This document shows, one piece after another, positions 1-4,260 of a DNA stretch of 5,468 bases. A program made the translations under genes and the position numbers. The notes beneath the pieces are model-generated. The model worked only from the letters and a program-made list of their open reading frames with translations, ran no database searches and had not been told where the DNA came from. Numbering within the stretch: the first letter of the stretch is position 1; every line of letters begins with the position of its first letter. This DNA is from Deltaproteobacteria bacterium RIFOXYA12_FULL_61_11 (lineage in GTDB: Bacteria; Bdellovibrionota_F; JAHFAK01; YA12-FULL-61-11), in assembly GCA_001799195.1 (NCBI GenBank), contig MGSU01000302.1, forward strand, positions 1 through 5,468, given 5' to 3'.

Positions 1-989
1 ACGCCGGCAATTCCGAAACCGGGTAGGACCAGTATCTCCAGCAGAACCAGCACCACGCCAAGGACGAAGGCCAGGATTTCCTCCCAGCCGGCGAGCTCGA
101 CGATGTATTGACCGAAGAAGAACAGCGCGAAGCAGAGGGCTGAGATGCCTGCACCCAGACCCATACCCGGGGTCTTGAACTCCAAGACCAAGCCCAGCAT
201 CCCCAGGGTGATCAACAACGAATTGACCACCGGACTCGTCAAGAAGCGCACGACCTCCTCGGCCCAGTTGATCTCGACCTCGACCGCGCTCGCTCCGGTG
301 AGGTCCATCGCCGCGAGTACCCCGGCGAGGTCCTCGACCTGCCCGTCGATCAGGCCGTGTTGCAGAGCTTCAACGTCGGTCATAGTGAGGAGTTTACCCT
401 TCTCGATCACCCCCTCGAGGGCAATGTCACGATCGACCATGGCTTCGGCCACCTTAGCCGGACGCCCTCGACGCTCGGCCGTGGCCCGCATCTCGCCGCG
501 AAAGTAGGAGATGGTTTTTTCCTCGACCGCCTCGGGACTCTGCCCGCCTCCCATCTGGACAGGCGTAGCCGCACCGATGGTGGAACCGCGCTGCATGAAG
601 AGCTTGGTACAGCTCAAGGAGATCAGGGCTCCCGCCGAGATGGCCCGGCCATCCACGAAGGCCACGGTGGGAACTTTGGACTCGAGGATGGCATCGCGTA
701 TCTGAACCGCGGCGTCCAGACGACCGCCGAAGGTGTCGATCCGGAAGATCAAGGCGGCAAAACCTTCCTTCTCAGCCCGTTCCAGGGTGCGGCCGACGAA
801 GGGGGCCAGTCCAAGATCGATCATCCCCGTGATCGGCACTACGAGAACCTTCTTCGCCGCCGGACTCTCTTGGGCCTTCAAATCGCCGACCGGGGAGGCG
901 AGCCCCAGGAAGCAGCCCATCGCCAGGAACACGAGGAGCCGGACAGACGCCTGGCGACTGGCGAACCGGAGAAAGGATGGCGCGGTCAT
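1..989 (-). CDS. nfeD: NfeD-family membrane-bound serine protease (ClpP-like domain), C-terminus cut by window edge
   Basis: Reading the minus strand from the ATG at 989 gives 329 uninterrupted residues to the left edge. Residues 1-40 are a Sec-type signal (basic start, hydrophobic core about 18-32). Residues 48-230 are a ClpP/crotonase-like protease domain. It has the FRIDTFGGRLDAA stretch (82-94), the nucleophile context DGRAISAGALIS with Ser118, and Lys158 in VEEKTISYF. The 40-residue Ser-Lys spacing agrees with the Ser/Lys dyad known for archaeal NfeD proteases. Membrane segments lie at about 252-270, 276-298 and 303-327, with the family motif EFKTPGMG (270-277) and LPGFGIAG at the edge. 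The missing end should hold the last membrane segment and OB-fold domain. Known relatives cleave hydrophobic regions of membrane proteins such as stomatin/prohibitin partners; the substrate here is not visible. An ATG at 995 is also in frame, but AGGA (998-995) is better spaced for 989. Confidence 0.93.
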   Translation of the reverse strand, partial: MTAPSFLRFASRQASVRLLVFLAMGCFLGLASPVGDLKAQESPAAKKVLVVPITGMIDLGLAPFVGRTLERAEKEGFAALIFRIDTFGGRLDAAVQIRDAILESKVPTVAFVDGRAISAGALISLSCTKLFMQRGSTIGAATPVQMGGGQSPEAVEEKTISYFRGEMRATAERRGRPAKVAEAMVDRDIALEGVIEKGKLLTMTDVEALQHGLIDGQVEDLAGVLAAMDLTGASAVEVEINWAEEVVRFLTSPVVNSLLITLGMLGLVLEFKTPGMGLGAGISALCFALFFFGQYIVELAGWEEILAFVLGVVLVLLEILVLPGFGIAG

Positions 990-1023
990 GAACATCCTGA
1001 TGTCAAGGAGCCCAAACCCCACG

Positions 1024-1051
1024 ACATTAGCCGCTCGGCAAGGAAATGCAA
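1024..1051 (-). promoter_or_regulatory. weak candidate promoter for the NfeD-family gene
   Basis: In the 111-base gap upstream of the protease gene the minus strand reads TTGCAT (1051-1046), 16 bases, then TAATGT (1029-1024). This would start transcription about 30 bases before the ATG at 989. The -10 matches the consensus at only three positions and GC-rich sequence throws up such matches by chance, so co-transcription with the upstream lipoprotein gene remains equally possible. Confidence 0.2.
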
Positions 1052-1100
1052 CCCCCTTCGCTGCGAATCCTCGTCAAGCTCCGGACCTCGGCTGCCTCCT

Positions 1101-1241
1101 TCACGAGATCTTGTCCAGCGGATCACTCCCCTGGGCCTCCTCGTCTTCATTCGACACCCCATCACCATCCCTGTCATCGTCCTGTTCGTCCCGGGTGCCG
1201 TCCCCGTCCCGGTCGAGGCGTCGAGGCCTCGCTCTGCACCT
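1101..1241 (-). pseudogene. out-of-frame C-terminal tail of the lipoprotein: thrombospondin type 3-like Asp/Gly repeats
   Basis: In the frame shifted by one base from the lipoprotein start, the minus strand is open from 1241 (a TGA lies at 1244-1242) to a TGA at 1103-1101. From 1217 it reads LDRDGDGTRDEQDDDRDGDG, then VSNEDEEAQGSDPLDKIS. This is the typical thrombospondin type 3-like DxDxDGxxD repeat ending in GSDPLD found at the C-termini of secreted bacterial proteins, where it binds calcium. It has no start of its own and directly continues the NPFDP lipoprotein, so the two were very probably one gene of about 84-87 residues. The shift must fall in 1241-1215, where GTCGAGGC occurs twice in tandem (1212-1227). 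Either the locus is a pseudogene, it switches by repeat copy number, or there is a sequence error. Confidence 0.7.
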
Positions 1242-1356
1242 TCAGCTCGAACGGGTTGCCCCTTGTCTTTGGATTCTCCGGATCGAACGGGTTGGTGCGT
1301 TCGAGTTCGCCTTCATAGCAGGCGGTGAGGAGTAGCAGTAAGCCGAGGATCTTCAT
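1174..1356 (-). CDS. small lipoprotein, apparently frameshifted before its acidic tail
   Basis: The 60-residue frame begins MKILGLLLLLTACYEGE, a short type II signal peptide with lipobox LTAC, so Cys13 should be lipidated and the protein anchored in the envelope. It continues with ERTNPFDPENPKTRGNPF, the Asn-Pro-Phe-Asp-Pro motif seen just after the lipid anchor in many small lipoproteins of Gram-negative environmental bacteria. From about residue 46 it becomes Arg/Pro/Gly-rich (PRPGRGRHPGRTGR) and stops, which looks like out-of-frame reading. The next frame encodes a convincing acidic Asp-Gly repeat tail (separate entry). No Shine-Dalgarno sequence precedes the ATG. A -10-like TACTCT six bases upstream suggests a leaderless message. 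The role is unknown. The signal peptide call is firm; whether the short product is functional is uncertain. Confidence 0.65.
   Translation of the reverse strand: MKILGLLLLLTACYEGELERTNPFDPENPKTRGNPFELKVQSEASTPRPGRGRHPGRTGR
1212..1227. repeat. 8-bp tandem duplication (GTCGAGGC x2) at the lipoprotein frameshift
   Basis: GTCGAGGC occurs at 1212-1219 and again at 1220-1227 with no gap. It lies in the only short interval where the two lipoprotein reading frames can be joined. Because the unit is not a multiple of three, copy number sets the frame. Two copies leave the tail out of frame, whereas three would put the lipoprotein start in frame with the Asp/Gly tail. Confidence 0.85.
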
Positions 1357-1362
1357 GGTGTT

Positions 1363-1371
1363 AGAGTATCA
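1363..1371 (-). promoter_or_regulatory. extended -10-like element for a leaderless lipoprotein transcript
   Basis: The minus strand reads TG-A-TACTCT (1371-1363), then six bases, then the lipoprotein ATG at 1356. An extended -10 element this close to the start codon would place the transcription start at or next to the A of the ATG, consistent with the absence of any Shine-Dalgarno sequence. No convincing -35 is present. The element lies wholly in the 33-base gap after the DUF2442 gene. Confidence 0.35.
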
Positions 1372-1389
1372 GTCCCCCGCTGCGTGGCT

Positions 1390-1746
1390 TCATGTCGTTT
1401 CCACATCTTTCCCCTTTCCTCGGTGGAGAGGAGTTGGAGCAAGCTCGGTCGGTAGTGCTGAGGACTGATACTCATCGAGGTCGGAGGCGGTGTCCGGGGC
1501 GCGGTCTGTGTCTCCCCGTTGTTGCAGGTCCCAGAGGATGGTATCGGAGCTTATTTCCTGATCGTGAGGCCAGCGGATCCCATGGTGCGCCGGTTGCACC
1601 AGGCGGAAGCAGGCCGGGTCGCGCAGCTCGGCGAAGGCCGAATCTCCGAGGTAGGACTTCAGATCGAACAACCCCTGCACGCCGCTGCTGGTGAGAATGT
1701 CGAGCAGGAAGTCCTCGAGTGGTATCGCCCGCACAATCGTATCCAT
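1390..1746 (-). CDS. DUF2442-family protein, partner of the upstream DUF4160 gene
   Basis: This encodes 118 residues. Residues 1-75 fit DUF2442: a two-strand start (MDTIVRAIPLEDFLLDI), SGVQGLFDLKSYLGDSAF (21-38), the family signature LRDPACFRLV (41-50), and WPHDQEISSDTILWDL (59-74) matching the usual WPNGxDxxPDTLYE ending. The remaining 40-odd residues are polar, predicted disordered and not part of the family, so the protein is longer than the typical 80-95. Start choice: ATG 1746 has GAGAGG seven bases upstream. An in-frame GTG at 1761 would overlap the DUF4160 stop as GTGA but has no ribosome site. DUF2442 is commonly encoded directly after DUF4160; the pair has been suspected to act toxin-antitoxin-like, but its biochemistry is unestablished. 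The gene follows the DUF4160 frame by 11 bases on the same strand. Confidence 0.8.
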   Translation of the reverse strand: MDTIVRAIPLEDFLLDILTSSGVQGLFDLKSYLGDSAFAELRDPACFRLVQPAHHGIRWPHDQEISSDTILWDLQQRGDTDRAPDTASDLDEYQSSALPTELAPTPLHRGKGKDVETT

Positions 1747-1951
1747 GGGTCGGCCTCTCACCTGAGTGGTTCGATCTTGAACACGGGTTCACCGGCGACG
1801 GCCAGCTTCCAGTTGGCCAGCAAGTCCTCGCGATGGATCTCGATCCAAGCTTGCACGAGCTTCATCTTGGCCACGGGCAGCCCACCTTGCAGCACCGCCC
1901 CGTCTTCGAAGGCGATCGAAGCATCCATGAGTTTCTTTTCGGATCCGAGGA

Positions 1952-1980
1952 CTTGACCTATTGTATCCAGTCGGATACCG
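1952..1980 (+). promoter_or_regulatory. candidate promoter of the toxin-antitoxin operon
   Basis: TTGACC (1952-1957) is followed after exactly 17 bases by TACCGT (1975-1980). The -35 matches five of six consensus positions; the -10 has the key T-A---T pattern. Transcription would begin around 1986-1989, immediately before the toxin ATG at 1990. The promoter overlaps a perfect inverted repeat, the expected layout for an autorepressed toxin-antitoxin promoter. Confidence 0.55.
1962..1977. promoter_or_regulatory. operator-like palindrome (probable antitoxin binding site)
   Basis: GTATCC-AGTC-GGATAC is a perfect 6-bp inverted repeat with a 4-base centre. It occupies the spacer and the first bases of the -10 of the toxin-antitoxin promoter. 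HTH antitoxins of the HigA type bind such palindromes as dimers and block RNA polymerase. The assignment rests on position and symmetry only; I see no second copy elsewhere in the window. Confidence 0.6.
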
Positions 1981-1989
1981 TTTACCATC

Positions 1990-2286
1990 ATGATTACCTT
2001 TTTCAGAACCGAGGTCTTCGATACCTGGCTCAAAACTCTTCGGGACCTGAAGGCGAAGGCGCGTATTCTGGCGCGGATCCGCTCGGCCGAACAGGGTAAT
2101 TTCGGGGACTGCGATTCAGTGGGTGAGGGGGTTTTCGAAATGCGCATACAGGTCGGGCCGGGATATCGGGTGTACTATTGCCGACGACAAGCGTTCATCT
2201 ACTTGCTCCTGTGCGGGGGCGATAAATCCACCCAGCAACGCGACATCGTGCGAGCAAGAGCCCTACTCTCAAAACTGGAGGTCTGA
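1990..2286 (+). CDS. RelE/ParE-superfamily toxin, HigB-like addiction module killer protein
   Basis: This 98-residue protein is the usual size for the phage-associated killer-protein branch of the RelE/HigB superfamily. Diagnostic stretches are FFRTEVFDTWLKTLRD (4-19), KARILARIRSAEQGNFGD (23-40), VGEGVFEMRI (44-53), GPGYRVYY (56-63) and LLLCGGDKSTQQRDI (72-86). Known relatives are ribosome-dependent mRNA interferases; catalysis here is inferred from family, with the Arg/Tyr cluster around 60-66 and Lys79 as likely active-site or RNA-contacting positions. The antitoxin gene follows after 3 bases. There is no Shine-Dalgarno sequence before the ATG and the predicted transcription start is within a few bases of it, so translation is probably leaderless and weak. 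Toxin-first order matches HigBA. The first two bases of the ATG are shared with the divergent DUF4160 remnant's start. Confidence 0.92.
   Translation: MITFFRTEVFDTWLKTLRDLKAKARILARIRSAEQGNFGDCDSVGEGVFEMRIQVGPGYRVYYCRRQAFIYLLLCGGDKSTQQRDIVRARALLSKLEV
2277..2282 (+). promoter_or_regulatory. strong Shine-Dalgarno sequence for the antitoxin
   Basis: GGAGGT lies seven bases before the antitoxin ATG at 2290, inside the last toxin codons. It contrasts with the absence of any ribosome site before the toxin, which would favour an antitoxin excess from a shared message. Confidence 0.7.
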
Positions 2287-2289
2287 TCC

Positions 2290-2613
2290 ATGAAGCACCT
2301 CACCGCTTTCGATGCCTCAGATTATCTCGACAACGAGGAGCTCATCGCCGAATACCTGAACGCCGCGCTCGAGGAACCCGACCCCGCCGTCTTCTTGGCA
2401 GCGGTTCGCGATGTGGCCAAGGCCCGCGGTATGTCGCAACTTGCAAAAGCTTCGGGCCTGGGCCGAGAGAGCTTGTACAAGACTCTGGCCCATGGCGCGA
2501 AACCCCGCTACGACACAGTCCTCAGACTCATGAGAGCCCTCGGCGTCGAGTTCCAGGCCGTCCCGGTCAAAAAGCCGACGGAGGACGACGCGGCAGGAGC
2601 GATCAGCCGGTAG
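2290..2613 (+). CDS. HTH antitoxin of the HigA-like addiction module antidote family
   Basis: The 107-residue protein starts MKHLTAFDASDYLDNEELIAEYLNAALEE, the family's typical N-terminus, with FDASDYLDNEE and the YLNAALEE helix. Residues 34-45 (VFLAAVRDVAKA) lead into a Cro/C1-type helix-turn-helix at about 48-87, MSQLAKASGLGRESLYKTL followed by PRYDTVLRLMRALGVEF. A short disordered acidic/Lys tail (94-107) completes it. Relatives neutralise the partner toxin by direct binding and repress their own operon; the palindrome at 1962-1977 is the likely target. It is translated from the same message as the toxin, three bases downstream. No clear terminator follows its stop. Length and domain order are normal for the family, with no sign of truncation, so the module looks intact. 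Confidence 0.92.
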   Translation: MKHLTAFDASDYLDNEELIAEYLNAALEEPDPAVFLAAVRDVAKARGMSQLAKASGLGRESLYKTLAHGAKPRYDTVLRLMRALGVEFQAVPVKKPTEDDAAGAISR

Positions 2614-2699
2614 CCCCCGCATAGCAGCATTTTGTGCCACACTGATATACCACGTTGGTTTACTTCTTCCTGAGCCGGCGGGCGTTCCGGCGTTTCGCT

Positions 2700-2714
2700 G
2701 GAGGAGGAGGAGGA
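2700..2714. repeat. GGA trinucleotide tract (five units)
   Basis: Five consecutive GGA units occur in the non-coding stretch between the antitoxin and the rfaE2-like gene. No reading frame across it resembles a protein. A CAAGT-CCC-ACTTG inverted repeat follows at 2716-2728. Function unknown; such tracts also arise by slippage. Confidence 0.75.
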
Positions 2715-2737
2715 GCAAGTCCCACTTGGTTGCGCTC

Positions 2738-2771
2738 GTCCGGGAGAACCCAAGGTCCGGGAGAACCCAAG
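2738..2771. repeat. 17-bp perfect tandem duplication upstream of the rfaE2-like promoter
   Basis: GTCCGGGAGAACCCAAG is present twice with no gap and no mismatch (2738-2754 and 2755-2771). The second copy ends 10 bases before the candidate -35 at 2782. The position would allow two helical-phase-shifted regulator sites, but a recent slippage duplication is equally plausible. Together with the GGA tract it accounts for most of the recognisable structure in the 229-base gap 2614-2842. Confidence 0.85.
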
Positions 2772-2781
2772 GACGTTCCAC

Positions 2782-2810
2782 TTGCCCGAGAGTCCCGGTC
2801 GATCTATGCT
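2782..2810 (+). promoter_or_regulatory. candidate sigma70-type promoter of the rfaE2-like gene
   Basis: TTGCCC (2782-2787) and TATGCT (2805-2810) are separated by exactly 17 bases, each matching four of six consensus positions. The predicted start near 2817 gives a leader of about 26 bases containing GAGGT (2835-2839) shortly before the ATG at 2843. It is the best promoter match in this gap. Confidence 0.5.
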
Positions 2811-2842
2811 ACCCGGGCTTGCTCCGTCCTCTGCGAGGTACC

Positions 2843-3331
2843 ATGCACTGGCAAGACAAGATCATCGCCCGCGAGGCGGTCCGCCCTCTGCTCGAACGTC
2901 GCTCCGCGCCTCCCGGAACCCTGGTCCAGGCCAGCGGCTGTTTCGATCTCCTCCATTACGGTCACCTCCTCTACCTGGAGTATGCCCGGAGCTTGGGGCA
3001 CATCCTGGTAGTGAGCATCAACTCCGATGCCTCCATCCGCCTCCTCAAGGGACCGACCCGTCCCTTCATGCCGGAATACCACCGTGCCGCTCTGCTGGCA
3101 GCGCTGAGCATGGTCGATTTCGTGGTCCAGTTCGATGAGCCGACCGCCGAGAGAACCGTCGAAGTCCTGCGGCCCGACTTCTTCGTCAAGGGCACCGACT
3201 ACAGCCCCGAGAGGGTGTTAGAACGGGCCGCGGTCGAGCGGCATGGGGGAGTGGTGGTGATCGCCCCCACTCCCAAGACCTATTCCAGCAACGAGGTGGT
3301 CAACCGGCTCATCGCGGAGAACGCCTCCTGA
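2843..3331 (+). CDS. rfaE2: D-glycero-beta-D-manno-heptose 1-phosphate adenylyltransferase-like nucleotidyltransferase (RfaE2 type)
   Basis: The 162-residue protein is a single-domain cytidylyltransferase-fold enzyme of the RfaE domain II type. Signatures are ASGCFDLLHYGHLLYLEYAR (30-49), with the HxGH nucleotide-binding motif as HYGH (38-41), and VVSINSDASIRLLKGPTRP (56-74), with Lys69 after the central strand. RAALLAALSMVDFVVQFDEP (81-100), RPDFFVKGTDYSPE (110-123) and the terminal YSSNEVVNRLI (147-157), in the position of the family's STT-type segment, complete it. The known reaction adenylates heptose 1-phosphate to ADP-heptose for LPS core or heptose-containing glycans. The kinase (RfaE1 domain), fused in E. 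coli HldE, is not in this window. A TTG at 2726 is in frame, but the 39 extra residues are not family-like and would span the tandem repeat and promoter, so ATG 2843 with GAGGT is preferred. A CCT-type enzyme for another sugar or polyol is the alternative. Confidence 0.85.
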   Translation: MHWQDKIIAREAVRPLLERRSAPPGTLVQASGCFDLLHYGHLLYLEYARSLGHILVVSINSDASIRLLKGPTRPFMPEYHRAALLAALSMVDFVVQFDEPTAERTVEVLRPDFFVKGTDYSPERVLERAAVERHGGVVVIAPTPKTYSSNEVVNRLIAENAS

Positions 3332-3348
3332 CCGGCCTGAGGCCCGTC
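3330..3348. terminator. short hairpin in the convergent gap (weak candidate bidirectional terminator)
   Basis: GACCGGCC-TGA-GGCCCGTC forms a 7-pair stem with one C-C mismatch and a 3-base loop. It starts in the rfaE2-like stop codon and ends just before the VanZ-like stop on the other strand. There is no T tract on either side, so it is at most a weak or factor-assisted terminator. Confidence 0.25.
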
Positions 3349-3349
3349 C

Positions 3350-3745
3350 TCAAGATTGACGGAGCTGCCGACGCCGCAGCCACCACCACACGCTCCCCGC
3401 GGCCACGAGACAGCCGAGCCCGTCGGCCAGCCAGTCACCGAGCGAGCACCATCTGCCGGCGATCCCGGACTGGTGCAACTCGTCGATCGCCCCATAGGCC
3501 GCGCCGGAAACCAGGGACAGCAGCGCGACCGTCCTCGGTGGAAGGGTCACGCCTCTCCACCAACCCCAGGCCAGCAACACGGTCAAGCCCGCGAATTCGA
3601 GGCAGTGGACGACCTTGTCGGCATGAGGGAAGGGTAGCTCCACGGCAAGGCTCTGCGAGGACAGGTAATGGATACCGGCGAGGTAGCCGAGCGCGGGCAC
3701 GAAGTGCAGTAGCCGGAAGAACCGCCGACTCCGAGGTAGGTTCAC
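3350..3745 (-). CDS. VanZ-like small integral membrane protein
   Basis: The 131 residues have four hydrophobic segments at about 12-28, 50-63, 71-88 and 107-122, and an Arg-rich C-terminus that should be cytoplasmic. Family motifs are HADKVVHCLEFAGL (41-54), and YGAIDELHQSGIAGR (84-98) followed by SLGDWLADGLG (101-111), matching the VanZ-like pattern DKxxHFxxF ... YGxxxExxQxxxPGRxxxxxDxxxNxxG. The founding member gives low-level teicoplanin resistance, but most homologues are of unknown role in the envelope and nothing here suggests resistance. The start is GTG at 3745, overlapping the upstream stop as GTGA. No separate ribosome site is evident, so translation likely depends on coupling to the gene before it. 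Last gene of the miaB operon. Confidence 0.87.
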   Translation of the reverse strand: MNLPRSRRFFRLLHFVPALGYLAGIHYLSSQSLAVELPFPHADKVVHCLEFAGLTVLLAWGWWRGVTLPPRTVALLSLVSGAAYGAIDELHQSGIAGRWCSLGDWLADGLGCLVAAGSVWWWLRRRQLRQS

Positions 3746-4260
3746 TGCTTGTACTTGCCGAAATCCTCACCGTTCATTTGCTCGAGCATCTCGGCGAGTT
3801 TTTCCTTCTCGGTAGCCTGACCGCCTTTCTCAGAACTGCTGAGGTCCACCTGCCGAGATTGGGTCACGACCTCGCGGGCCACATAGATGGGAGCACCCGC
3901 GCGCAGGGCCAGGGCAATGGCATCCGAGGGCCGGGCATCGACCTCGAGGATCTTCTCGCCCATCCTGAGGTGAATCAGGGCGAAGAAGGTATTGTCTTTG
4001 AGATCGCAGATCTCGACCCCCTCGACAACCACTCCGACCTGATCCAGGATGTTCTTGAGCAGATCATGGGTCATCGGACGGGCCAGGGTGATGTTCTCGA
4101 GCTGGGTGGCTATGGCCCCGGCCTCGAGCATCCCTATCCAGATGGGTATGGCAACGTTCCCGCTCTCGTCCTTGAGGATCAAGAAAGGCATTTGGTTCAT
4201 CGGATCCACCGAAAGGCCCGATATGGTCATCTCGATGCTCTCTTTCTTCGTCCGGCTCAT
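3742..4260 (-). CDS. bifunctional nuclease (BFN/DUF151) family protein
   Basis: This is a 172-residue DUF151 protein: ISGLSVDPMNQMPFLILKDE (13-32), PIWIGMLEAGAIA (39-51), RPMTHDLLKNIL (61-72), then VEICDLKDNTFFALIHLR (82-99) and the strongly conserved VDARPSDAIALALR (107-120). A charged coiled tail follows (144-172). Plant BFN and a Thermotoga homologue provide the family name; in bacteria the domain is widespread, occasionally with a UVR domain (absent here), and its cellular substrate is unclear. The start is ATG 4260, overlapping the miaB TGA by ATGA, with AGGTGG four bases upstream and AGGAG a little further. An upstream extension within miaB codes for non-family Arg-rich sequence and is rejected. 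Pairing with miaB suggests a link to RNA metabolism, but that is inference. Confidence 0.92.
   Translation of the reverse strand: MSRTKKESIEMTISGLSVDPMNQMPFLILKDESGNVAIPIWIGMLEAGAIATQLENITLARPMTHDLLKNILDQVGVVVEGVEICDLKDNTFFALIHLRMGEKILEVDARPSDAIALALRAGAPIYVAREVVTQSRQVDLSSSEKGGQATEKEKLAEMLEQMNGEDFGKYKQ

Larger units (their letters stand above)
1758..1991 (-). pseudogene. DUF4160-family gene lacking its N-terminal half
   Basis: The 77-residue frame ends in an unmistakable DUF4160 C-terminal half: DGAVLQGGLP (30-39), then KLVQAWIEIHREDLLANW (44-61) and GEPVFKIEPLR (67-77). Complete members are usually 80-95 residues and begin with a segment like MPTIxxFxGIxIRMY followed by HxPPHFHA. Neither is present. 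The first 18 residues here (MMVNGIRLDT...) do not resemble the family and are encoded by the opposite strand of the toxin promoter and operator. Family similarity fades near 1945, just before the toxin -35 at 1952, suggesting that the toxin-antitoxin module replaced the gene's 5' half. A truncated product is conceivable: an AAAGGT precedes the doubled ATG at 1991-1986. The start at 1991 overlaps the toxin ATG. I did not find the missing 5' half beyond the antitoxin gene. Confidence 0.7.

Noticed and set aside
1001-1006. TTGACA on the minus strand just before the protease gene
   Set aside because: A -10 at normal spacing would fall inside the coding sequence, and nothing TATAAT-like is there.
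357-1328. Long plus-strand open frame (about 320 residues) across the left part
   Set aside because: It is antisense to the NfeD-family protease and the lipoprotein. The translation has no family-like motifs, and the minus strand has a complete protease domain with catalytic residues.
2674-2691. GCCGG...CCGGC hairpin after the antitoxin gene as a terminator
   Set aside because: It has a 5-bp stem, an 8-base loop and only GTTTC following, and it starts 60 bases after the stop; such stems are common by chance in GC-rich DNA.
2317-2781. Minus-strand open frame opposite the antitoxin with a poly-Leu run
   Set aside because: The Leu run is only the GGA tract read backwards and the rest is antisense to the antitoxin. 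I checked it for the missing DUF4160 N-terminus and found nothing similar.
2726-2842. N-terminal extension of the rfaE2-like gene from a TTG
   Set aside because: The 39 residues are not family-like and run through the tandem repeat and the best promoter; the ATG at 2843 has its own GAGGT.
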